Below are positions 55,045 to 64,000 of a DNA stretch of 64,000 nucleotides, piece by piece. Source of the DNA: Marsupella aquatica. Taxonomy: Eukaryota > Marchantiophyta. Each line of letters begins with the position of its first letter. The first letter of the stretch is position 1. The notes under the pieces are model-generated. The model was not told the DNA's origin, made no database searches, and worked only from the letters and a program-made list of their open reading frames with translations. The translations under genes and the position numbers were made by a program. The stretch lies in the NCBI GenBank assembly GCA_973895155.1, contig OZ316899.1:5208001-5272000 (forward strand), written 5' to 3'.

Positions 55045-58000
55045 CTTTAGTGACCGCATTGCTTCCAGACAAGGTTTACCATATCCCGGGCATGATAGAC
55101 TTGCAGCCGCACCACTACGACCATATCCCCGCCCAGGTTCAAGCCTCCATAGATAGTCAGTTTGGCCCTGCCCAAACAAGCGAGACTCCTATCTTAACGT
55201 CACTTGACTTCCCCAGGGACTTCCTGAATCTAATGGCGCCTTCCCAAGCTGCAACTGGCGCCAACCCATCCGTGTCTGCACCAACACCGCCTCGGCCTCA
55301 GCCGAGCCGATCTCCACCAACGGTCGCACCACCTCTCTGAGTGCAATCCATGGTGAATGCGGTGAACATTAGCTCCAAAGACAAGGAGGCCCATCCTCCC
55401 CTGAACCTGCAGCCCCTTTGGCCACGGTTGCGATGGCCAAGCTGACCATGCATCGCATGTGGGAGAATGTTCACAAGAACATCCTCCACCCCAAGCATGC
55501 ATGCTACCTGAAGCCCCAAGGGTTTGAGCACCTTGCCTCTCTCCCTTGGAATGGAAGCAGGTACTACAGGCAGGATATGACAAAGTTCATTCAGAACTTC
55601 AACGAGGCCCGCCAACAAACCCGAGCGCATGGGAGAGTGATGTGTCTCAATGAGGCACGTCTGAAGATGATTTTTGGCCTACCCAAGGGGCTAAACCGGG
55701 TAGAGTAGCGGGATCCTAGGGGCAAGGGAGCTAAATACTAGTCCTCTAGCTTCCCGACCCAAGGGAGCAGTGGACAACGGATTCTTGATGAGGACGTGCC
55801 TCACCCGGAGGTAGCAAAACATCTGGAGTTCCAGCGGTATGCCCTCCACATGATGGAACCACGGGGCAAAATATCCGCCGCCCAGGTCATACAAGTAGAG
55901 AACTTTTGGCCTAGGAGGTGGGCGTCCTTTGTCAAGAAGTTCCACAAGGAGATGGAGTGGAGAAGGAAGACCTTATACCTTGGCGGAAAGGCGTACTTTG
56001 CAAGCCACATCGAGATCATCATCAAGTGGTACGCCCGTTTTGACCGCCAAAGCCTCCCCCGTAGCAACAAGACAGAATTGACCCCATCAAAGTGGGTATT
56101 CCTGGCTCAGGAGAGGCGACCATAGCCTAAAGCCCAAATCCTGGCAGCAGTAGGACCTGCTTCCCCGACCCCACAACCAGCCGCTACCGCCCCGCCAAGA
56201 GTACCCGTGGACGCAGTTTTTGCGACCTTGGACGCGATCAATCAGGTCAATGCAATCAAAGTCGGATTGGCTGAGGCCATACCCGAATCCAATACTACGG
56301 TGGCCGAGGAGATCCTGCCACCCCCCATGGCTGTGCAGGAGAACCGCCTAGCTCCAGTGGAACCAGCCCCTTCGACCGACTTATCTCAAGGGCTGGATGT
56401 TTCCACTCCTACTCCCGCGCGGTCTGGGGTCTGCCCATACCCAAATCCATATGGGCATAGTCTGGACCACCCAAAACTCTTTGCACCGGGCATGTTTTTT
56501 GAACGGGTTGTTGGGAGATTTCTCTATACAAATCGCACGGGATACCAGGGAACACATGGCACGGAAGGTGGCCTACTTCTTCAACCAGGAGTTGGTTGCG
56601 GCTGTAAAGGCAGGACATGCGCAGGCTGAGACAGTGCAGAGAATAGAGCGGTACCGGGTTGAGTCTGCCTACCTGAAGGACAAAGTGGTGGCCCTAGAGA
56701 CTGAACTCCAACAACTGCGACCTCTGGTAACGGCCACGGAGGATCAGGTTGCCAAGGCCAAGGCCCGGGCAGCCTTAGCAGAGCAGGCCAGGCTCGGAAA
56801 GGATGTTGAGATCGCACGGCTTTGGACCAAGATTGACGGTTTGAAGGGACAAGCCATCATTTTGCAGAAGGATCTGGAGGAAGCTGACTCTCAGTCTCAT
56901 TGAGACGCAACCGAGATAGACACCCTGAAGACAGAGGTGGCGTGGCTTCAAGGGGAAGCCACAAAGCAGGCCCAATTGGTGGATAAGCTGACGAGCAACG
57001 TCCAGCAACTGGAGGAGGCATGCCAGGAGACCACGGAGGAGACGGACGCGGCAAAGCGAGAGAACAAATCTGTGCTGGATCAGGTCCAGCTACTCAAGCA
57101 AGATGCTGACAGGCTCAAGAGGCAGCGGGATAGACGCTCCCACTCGGGCGGCTCTGGCAAGCGTGCCAAACATTAGCGGCGGAGTAGGATTAAAACAGAG
57201 TTAGGAGTAGCTAAATCGGGCTATAGGGACAAGCGCCTGCCCTAGTTAAAGCAACGATGCCATATTGTCCAACCTACGTAGATTAGAATCTTCTAATAAG
57301 ACAAGCCATTTTCCGCCCTGACAACCAGCTTAGTTAGGATCTTAGTTTTGGGCACGAAGCCACTCTGGTCCTCAACCCTTAGTATTTAGTGCACCCCTTG
57401 GTAGAGGCAAGGGGTTTTTAGTCTTAGAGTTGGGCATCCGCGGTATGTGCGGGGATTCCCGACCTCTGTGAGTGAAAGAGTACCAAGGGAAGGGGGTAGG
57501 ACTAAGCTTGTTGAGCGAGTGCGGAGCCGGGCTCCGTTGTAGTGTACACCCTTGGCCTTGGACCTGTTCATTCAAGAGCTTTTGGGTCAACTAAGTGTAT
57601 GTTTATGTCCACCTGTGTAGTAAAATCCTTTCCCATTATTTCCTTTGTGTAAATTGAGATTGTATGCTTGTGTGTGTGTATGTGTGAATCTCGTGTATGG
57701 GTGCCAACGCTTGGCCGAACGCACTACCCAAGCCGTGCACGGGGTGCAGCTTGCGGGTAAGTGGTTGCGCGCCCGGGTTGAATGCCCGTATCATCAAATC
57801 CGGATCGAAGGCGGACCACACAAAGGCTTAGAAGCCCGTAAGCCGGGGTCAATTCCGCTATCGACTAAGGTACGTTCCGGCGGCAGAACACAAATCATAC
57901 CTAGGAGGTGTCCGTAAGTAACAGTAGATGCACTTAGCGCTACTTTATGGGAGTTAGGTGCATTCTGTGCGTCCCTCCCTGCCCGAACCCTCATATTTAC

Positions 58001-58058
58001 GAAGGATGTGTCTGTCTAAGCCGAAGCCCGGGTTAAGGCCTAGGTTGACAACGTGACA
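55045..58058 (+). repeat. Gypsy-1-type LTR fragment (LTR3), right part
   Basis: It aligns with the Gypsy-1 LTR from inside the N-terminal domain of the LTR gene (LLPDKVYHIPGMIDLQ) to the terminal ACGTGACA at 58058. The promoter region and left end are missing. It is clearly more diverged from Gypsy-1 than the two Gypsy-1 LTRs are from each other. The non-coding tail 57177-58058 keeps the CTCGGCCTTGG/CTTGGCCTTGG and TACCTAGGAGGTGTCC landmarks. No internal retroelement sequence follows; copia-D begins at once. Confidence 0.88.
55050..57176 (+). pseudogene. LTR-encoded protein, LTR3 copy (5'-truncated, broken)
   Basis: The most informative third copy. It keeps the end of the N-terminal domain (PHHYDHIPAQVQ), then, after a shift near 55400, an uninterrupted path through the site where both Gypsy-1 copies have a -1 shift (HKNILHPKHACYLKPQGFEH). 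The second domain, the Pro-rich spacer and the coiled coil follow, ending SHSGGSGKRAKH at 57176. Stops and shifts remain: TAG near 55707, frame changes near 55790 and 56500, and TGA at 56901-56903. Despite nucleotide divergence, the protein stays alignable along its length and the heptad pattern persists. Confidence 0.75.
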
Positions 58059-58186
58059 TCTACTTTCAAACAACAGACCATAGTCTATTGTGCCCTTAAG
58101 ATACCCGAGAATCCATTTCACAGCCTCCCAATGTACCTTCCCTGGATTTGACATGAATCTACTCACTTTGCCCATTGCTAGGGATC
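58059..58186 (-). pseudogene. copia-D RT fragment
   Basis: The minus strand reads MGKVSRFMSNPGKVHWEAVKW and then YLKGTIDYGLLF, the end of copia RT leading to RNase H. It is the same lineage as copia-C (63860-64000). It is squeezed between two LTR fragments; the rest of pol is missing. Confidence 0.85.
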
Positions 58187-59132
58187 AGGCCACTCCAAGT
58201 CCAACTCTGGCGGATCTAGCAAGTATGCCAGACATTAGCGGCGAGATAGGTTTAGGATAGAGTTAGGGATAGGATAGTTAGGCGATAAGGACAAGCGCCA
58301 AAACTAGTTAGCGATGCAGTCCTATCCAACCAATCTTCGTAGTTAGAATCTTAGAATAAGACACTCCGTTTTACGGCCTGACAGTTAGCAGAGTTTAGTA
58401 TTTGGGATAGCTTAGATTTGAGCACGTGCTTGGTCCGGACCCCGGCTCTTGGTATTTAGTGCACCCCCCAGTAGAGACAAGGGGGATTTTAGTTTCAAAA
58501 CCAAGTATCCGCAGGATGTGCGGGGAGTCCCGGCCTTTGTGAGTAAAAGATACCAAGGAGGGAGGGTACGACTAAGCTCGTTGGGCGAGTGCGGAGCCGG
58601 GCTCCATTGTAGTGTATGCTGCTCTACCGTTGGGCCTATTTACTCAAGAGATGTCGAGTCAACCGTGTATATGTGTATGACAGATTCTGAAGTAAAGTCT
58701 TTTCCCACCATTTCCTTCGTGTAAACCAAGATTGTATTGCGTGAGTTCAGTTGCATTTATGAATCTTGTATATGGGTAGAGAATGCTTGGCCAAACGCAT
58801 CATTCGAGCCGTGCATGGGGTGTAGGCTACGGATAGTGGTTGCGGGCCTAGGTTGGATACCCGTATTATTGGATTCGGATCGGAGGTGGACAGTACGAAG
58901 GCTTAGAAGCCCTTAAGCTAGGGTCGATCCAGCTATCGACTTAAGGTACATTTCAGTGACAGAACACAAACTATACCCATGACATTTCTATATGAAGGAA
59001 TAGGTGCACTTAGCGCTAGATTACGGAATAATGTTCAATTTGCACATCCCTTCTTGCCCGAACCCTCAAAACTAATGAAGATTATGCCCGTCTAAGCCAA
59101 AATCCTTGCAAGGACGAAGCTTATGGCGTGAC
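58187..59132 (+). repeat. Gypsy-1-type LTR fragment (LTR4), right end
   Basis: It begins at the last codons of the LTR gene (a decayed SNSGG...ARH and stop near 58239) and runs through the non-coding tail to GGCGTGACA at 59132. It is the most diverged of the four LTR copies in the window. Its right end is complete and joins copia-D protease sequence directly. Confidence 0.85.
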
Positions 59133-60119
59133 AAAATGTGAAAGGTACATGCACTATCTAGTATCCAGTCATCTTCACCTAGATGTGACACTACGTTGAG
59201 AGCAAAACCTCGGCATCATAAAATTTTATCATCGAATAAATTGATCATATCAACATGAGTGGTTGTGTTTCCTGATGGTTGACGAGTCTGCTTGACTGAA
59301 TAGTCTCTTGTCATGTGGCCAGTCTTGTCACATTTCCAGCATGTAATCGGTTTCCTTTCTAGAGATTTCTCTTTAGACCTAGATCGACTTAGACCTAGCC
59401 TTGTCCTTGCCTCTATTTTATGAAGGGTACAATTGTGAAAACAACCTATTTTCTCCAATCATCCATTGTTGAGTCCTCCCACGGTTCACATTCAACGCAG
59501 TGTCGGATAAAGATGGTGTCTGGGCATGACCCAATTTCTTTTGTGCATCATCTGACAACAAAGAGCTTACCACCTCGTCATATGAAATGGTTTTGAGGTC
59601 TCTATACAAGAGAACCTGCTTCAAACCTTGATATGATGGGGTAAGGAGCTGAGAAGAAGCAATGCCATATCTTCATCTTCCACTCCCTTGCTAAGATTTG
59701 ATAAATCCACTGCTAAGCTATCAAATTCATCAAAGTGATCTCAAAGCTTGTCTCCTTCTTTGAGCCTCAAGCTCATTTGGAGAGACTTCTTGTACAATCA
59801 ATCTAAGGCATCCTTGCGGTAGTACTTCTCTTCTAGGGCCTTGAACAAGGAAACCCAATCCTTGTAGTTGTCCAACTTCTTTATGATGTGCAGCTTCAGA
59901 TGTAGCATTGTCGCATTAACAGTGATCACTTGCTCCTGCCTAGCTCCATTTCCTCAACGGGGTCTCCTCTTCCCTGTTAGACTCATCTTGAGTAGATAGC
60001 AGATGATCTAAGCCCATGGCACAAAAAATTCCCTTGACCTGCTTATCCCATAACAAGTAATCCATGCGTCCATCATACTTTTCCACCTCAAACTTGATAC
60101 CTCCAAACTTGGATGCCAT
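59133..60119 (-). pseudogene. copia-D gag and start of protease
   Basis: ATG at 60119 (MASKFGGIKFEVEKYDGRM) starts a UBN2-type copia gag. Frames then alternate through YDEVVSSLLSDDAQKK to a CCHC knuckle CWKCDKTGHMTRDY near 59295-59335 and the protease motif DWILDSACTFH at about 59140-59175, where LTR4 cuts in. Several stops and shifts break it, for example TAA after DDKIL. The DSA variant replaces the usual DSG of copia proteases. With 58059-58186 it represents one copia-D element whose middle is missing. Confidence 0.85.
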
Positions 60120-61131
60120 CTCTATCCTCCCGAGGTTCTCTAGGTGCTATTTTTGCACTTTTTCCTATATAATTTTGTCACTTTTTCTTTTCTTCCGTCC
60201 CGCTGACTAAACTCCAAATCACAAAAAAATGTTGATTTTTGCAAATTCCAAAAAAACTTGAAACTTATCACCGCCATGTAGCCCACTAGCCTAGCAAGCC
60301 AACACTAAAATCCAAAATTGAAACCAAGTTCCAACGAAAAACTTTTTCACGTTTTGGTCGGGGTGGGTAAAACTCAAAAATTCTCCCCCATTTTGACCAC
60401 CTCGGGGAATAACAAAAATGCCAAGTACCACCCATTGTTGGAAATGCAAATCGATTGGTGCACCGCATTGCTAGCTTCAATGGCTACGTCCTCGCCAAAA
60501 AAGATCCAAAAAAAGTTATCGTTCGGACCTCAGAATCTTTGACTAAAGACCAAAAAACAACTCTTTATTTTTTCAAAATATTCCCCACACAATATAGCAT
60601 GGCTCACAGGGGGCCGTTCCCCCTATTGGAGCGGTTAAAGTCGGGGGCGGCAAGTCCCAACAAAACGTTAGCCAATGGGAGTAAAGGAGAAACAAGAAAA
60701 AATGGTCTTAAAGGGGTCTAAAGGCCCCTTAGCAATAATACCTCCTTCATGAACACTGCACTATGATAACCCCCATGGAAACTTGAGTGGCTTTGCATAG
60801 CCCATTGCCTATAAATTATTCTGGAGGCGGGCTTTCCTATCCAAATCCGACGGTGTCTCGGGTCGCAACGGCTTCTCATTAATAATAATGGTCCGCTCCT
60901 TGGTCGATTGCTGTGGTCCAGTCCGGATTCCAGATTTGTCTGGGGAAAAATCCGGATCCTTTCTCTTCACCATGATGAGGCGATGGATAGAAAGAAATCA
61001 AATTAAAAACCCTTTACAAAACTCCAGAACTCTGATATCCAAAAATCTGAATCAAGACTTCTCTTCCCCTCTAAATTGAACGATCACCCACTTCCCCCGT
61101 AACCAATTCTTCTCACAACTAATGCCTCAAA
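60120..61131. other. unidentified AT-rich region between copia-D gag and LINE-2
   Basis: The 5' LTR and primer site of copia-D would be expected here but I could not recognise them. A short minus-strand frame starts at ATG 60973 (MVKRKDPDFSPDKSGIRTGP) and stops at 60809 after 54 codons; coding-like sequence (AMGYAKPLKFPWGLS) continues past the TAG. It could be a decayed first exon or element gene. No gene is called. Confidence 0.3.
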
Positions 61132-62514
61132 ATGGCAACCTCGTTTGGCTCTATTCTCTTTTGTATTATTGCGCTAAATATTTTAGCAGCAATTTGGTGG
61201 TGTGAGGAATGCCCGGTCCATAGTGGCCTTAAGAACTCGGATGCCAACTTTCAGTCTTGGGTTGGATGTTCAACTTATGGTTTTAATCGTCATCCTTGTA
61301 TGCCTTCTCTCATGGTGTGGTTGTACCAATGTTCTTTAAATTTTGAAAAGAGTGCTATTCAGATATTTCCGGATCTCATACTTCAAACTATCAGGAGGAA
61401 CGGCTACTCTTTCTTGGACCGGCTCTTACTTTGCTACCCCCGTTCATTTAGTGGTCTGAGCTACACTGGCAACCTTTGGAAAGCCTGGGAAGTACTCCGC
61501 ACTCATCTGATATTCTCACCTGCTGGTGCTGCTGTTGCTTCTTGGTGGAGCTTTGAGGATATAGTTCGGAGTCTGGAAGGATTCCAGGATCTATCAGAAG
61601 AGAGTAAAAGCACGTTAATTCGGACTCTTGGCCGGATTGGTCTGAGAAAGGTCGCTGACCTTAGACGGTGGGACGGCAACCCTCTGGAAGGCGTTCGACA
61701 CAAGTTCAATAGGATTAGAGGTTTGGATCCTGTACTGGGAGCGAGGTGTATCTCTTTGGTGACAGAGATAAGGCGGATTACTGATGTTCGGGAAGCAGGT
61801 ACTTCTGCTGCTGGCTGGATTTGGGTTGACAAAAGGGAGAGATTGACTCACTTTGCTCTCCCCAATGCCAGGGTTTATCAATTGCTCCGCACGAAGGGCA
61901 ACAAATTCAACAGACTTAATAGAATTTGGTCCTTACATCTTTCTGACCGGGAATGGAGCCACCTTTTGCACTCATTGTGGTCTTCTGATATCCCTACAAA
62001 GTCTCACACCTTTATATGGCGAGTGATTGCGCAGGGCCTTTTCACTAACGTCAGGGCTTCCAAAATGGGGAAAAGTGATGGTACTTGTGGTCTTTGCAGT
62101 TCTATGCTTGAGACCATTCCACACATTTTTTTCACATGTACGTTTGCACGCAAAGCTTGGGAACTAGTTGCCCAGACTTTTCCGGATCTGATCACTTGGC
62201 CTATTGTGGATCTGAAAGCTCTGATGGACGCTTTCTCTGGACACAGTCTTGCCCGTTCATTGATAATCTTTATGGTGTTTCAAGTTCTTTGGCACTTGTG
62301 GCTAGCACGGAATGACAGTGTCTTCAATAATGGTAGAAGGCGCAGCTTTGACCTGCTTAGGATATTTTCGGAGATAATTGACCAGCTTCATAGCCTGTGT
62401 GAGGACTTTGGCCCCAGTAACCGGTGTACTCGGCTATTGCGGACTAAGGAGGAAACTATTAAGGAACGCTTGCTATGGGTTCCCCGTCCGACGGCTAGAT
62501 TCTCAGTATCTTAG
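61132..62514 (+). pseudogene. LINE-2 ORF2 C-terminus with zf-RVT domain (5'-truncated)
   Basis: The frame is open for 460 codons from an ATG at 61132, but the first about 60 residues do not look like LINE protein, so the true element junction is probably near 61320. From IQIFPDLILQTIRRNGYSF on it parallels LINE-1 9838-9060 (SYTGNLWKAWEVLRTHLIF). It then has KSHTFIWRVIAQGLFTNVRA and the zf-RVT cysteine/histidine pattern CGLC, HIFFTC. It lacks endonuclease and RT, as expected for a 5'-truncated LINE insertion, and cannot act on its own. Confidence 0.88.
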
Positions 62515-62844
62515 TTTTTAGTTACTTAGTTCCTTCTCTTAGTCTCTCTTGGCTTTAGGGCTTCTGCCCTTCTTGGTTCTTGCATCTTGGATGGGTTCCC
62601 TGGCTGTGACCTGCTGGCAGAACTGGAGTCGTGGGGTTATGTTGTGAGACTGTCATCTTCTAAGGGTCTCAGGGCAGGCTGGTTCTAGAAGTAGTTTGGT
62701 TTATTCGCGTTGCTTCTCTTTGTCTTTCACTCCCTTGGCTTTTGGCCTTCCCTTCTGAGGGTCTCATTGTTGCCTTTTGGCCCCCTTTCCCATAGGGTTT
62801 GCGGGTTTTATTGGGAAAAAATAAAAATAATAAAAATAAAAATA
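61320..62844 (+). mobile_element. LINE-2, 5'-truncated L1-type element
   Basis: ORF2 end to 62514, about 300 bp of 3' untranslated sequence, then an A-rich tail (AAAAAATAAAAATAATAAAA type) at 62815-62844, the usual LINE terminus. The 5' edge is approximate. LINE-2 and LINE-1 are related but clearly different at protein level. 62845-62967, up to the copia-C LTR, shows nothing recognisable. Confidence 0.75.
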
Positions 62845-62967
62845 CTTCAAACTAGCTTTTATGGCCATTTTTGGGCTTATTATGCTCCATTAACCCAATA
62901 ATGAGAGAAAATTTTCAGAAATTTTCACTTTTTAATTTCTTTGGACATAGCCATGGTATCACGTAAC

Positions 62968-63290
62968 TGTTGAGCATAGATGACAATCGCAACGGTAAGC
63001 ACATGACACATCCAATGCGCAAGTAGTTGACACAAGAGATACGTGGTCCACGGGAACACACAAAAGAACTTTATTGAACTCTAAGCCTGTCGGCTATACC
63101 AAGTCTCCATAGTGTAAGCTCTTCTCATCTCTCAAGTGGCTCCATAACAATGAGCCTAAGTTCCACTTATCCAAGCAAACACCATTTGGCATATAGTGTG
63201 CATCCTAGTTAACCTAACCACGTCTTTGACTACGGTTAGCCTAACTACGGTTACATGTCATAAGCCTAGACCTTGAGTAAATACCTAACA
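62968..63290 (-). repeat. copia-C 3' LTR
   Basis: 323 bp, on the minus strand TGTTAGGTATTTACTC to GCTCAACA. It is flanked at left by GTAAC (62963-62967), the presumptive target duplication whose partner is off the window. A truncated relative lies at 7875-8071. Confidence 0.9.
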
Positions 63291-63304
63291 ATCTCCCCCT
63301 TGAT
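63291..63304 (-). other. copia-C polypurine tract
   Basis: The minus strand reads CAAGGGGGAGAT directly before the LTR, the same core AAGGGGGAG as copia-A and copia-B. Confidence 0.85.
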
Positions 63305-64000
63305 TCTGGTCTAGGGGAGGGTAATACTGCTAACCTATATGATTCCTCAATGGGAGGTTCTGGACGAAAACCAAAATGGTTTCCGCTCTCTAACTAGAGC
63401 AAACCAGAACTAAGCCGTAGCCTACTAGTAGGAGTGAAGAAGAACATATATCAGTAATTACAGTGAATGTTAAAAAATCCCTACTTGTGACGCAATTGCA
63501 AAACCTGCAGCACGTCACGATGTCTAGAGAAACTTTCCAAAGGAATTATTTTGATAAATGCGTCAACTGGGTTGAGTTTACAGTCTATCTTGACTAGCTC
63601 AAACAAATTATCAGACAGTCTGCCTGATAAAATGGTACTTGATGTCTATGTGCTTCACTCTATTGTCCATCACCTGGTTCACAACAAGGTGGAACGCACT
63701 TTAACTATCACAATAGAGCTTAACATTCCCCTGTGGCAATCCCATTTTAGTGAAAAGTCTATCCAACAGTAAATCCTTCAGTCAAGATCTTGTCCATAGT
63801 CATAATCTACATAGTCAATCAATGATCTAGAATTCTTTGCATTCGCATCAAATAAAAGACCATGATCAATGGTACCCTTCAAGTACCTGATAATCCACTT
63901 CACTGCTTCCTAGTGTACCTTCCTTGGATTTGACATATACCTGGTCACCTTGCCCATAGCCATGGCAAGATCAGGTCTAGTGCTCATCAAATACATGAGA
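63305..64000 (-). pseudogene. copia-C RT/RNase H end (partial, broken)
   Basis: It enters from the right edge with MYLMSTRPDLAMAMGKVTRY and YLKGTIDHGLLF (RT end), followed by a decayed RNase H with IDYVDYDYGQDLD and, after many stops, NLFELVKIDCKLNPVDAFIK near 63550-63610. A TAG replaces Trp in KVH-EAVKW. Much of RNase H is missing. From about 63305 to 63530 is 3' untranslated sequence. Confidence 0.85.

Noticed and set aside
61132-61320. A host gene starting at ATG 61132
   Set aside because: The frame simply runs on into LINE ORF2 C-terminal sequence. The first 60 residues are unrecognised, but nothing supports a separate gene.
1-64000. tRNA, rRNA or CRISPR arrays
   Set aside because: No cloverleaf, rRNA core or regularly spaced short repeats were seen. 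The tRNA-like matches are retroelement primer sites.

Overview
The window reads as nuclear, transposon-dense DNA of a land plant. The evidence is plant-type L1 LINEs (a DUF4283-like ORF1 with a CCHC knuckle, and an endonuclease/RT/zf-RVT ORF2), Ty1/copia elements, and large Ty3/gypsy elements of the Ogre/Tat/Athila-like type with 3-4 kb LTRs and a tRNA-Asp-like primer site. I saw no convincing host gene, tRNA, rRNA or CRISPR. The species cannot be named from the sequence.

Layout. 1-1476 is the 3' end of copia-A. Copia-B, a complete but dead element (1477-7580, 138-bp LTRs, target duplication GATTG), is inserted in its LTR. 7648-9057 holds a copia RT scrap, a partial copia LTR and an unidentified minus-strand stretch. 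From 9058 to about 55040 lies one minus-strand LINE (LINE-1) split by a 39.9-kb nest. Its ORF2 (9058-12487) and its ORF1 plus ORF2 start (52399-54517) meet in frame across the target duplication ACTAC.

The nest is Gypsy-1 (12488-52398, plus strand). Its roughly 4-kb LTRs contain a long open frame of their own. Two later insertions sit inside it. The first is Gypsy-2 (18902-40776, minus strand), in the gag-pol gene after the protease. It has the order LTR-internal-LTR-internal-LTR with a period of exactly 9346 bp, one target duplication (TGTAG) around the whole block, and two intact 1992-codon gag-pol genes. The second is element X (46186-50305, minus strand), in the 3' LTR, flanked by GACGA. 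It has no visible LTR or TIR and encodes a broken protein of about 621 residues.

55045-59132 holds two more right-hand LTR pieces of the Gypsy-1 type, embedded in a wrecked minus-strand copia (copia-D: RT scrap 58059-58186, protease/gag 59133-60119). Next come about 1 kb of unidentified DNA, the 3' end of a second LINE (LINE-2, ORF to 62514, A-rich tail near 62844), and a minus-strand copia (copia-C, 3' LTR 62968-63290) that runs off the right end.

History inferred from the nesting: LINE-1, then Gypsy-1, then Gypsy-2 and X. Most of the stops checked in the older elements look like C-to-T or G-to-A changes, as expected from decay of methylated cytosines. Gypsy-2 looks undamaged. The two most interesting signals are the conserved coding frame inside the Gypsy-1-type LTRs and the perfect tandem Gypsy-2.
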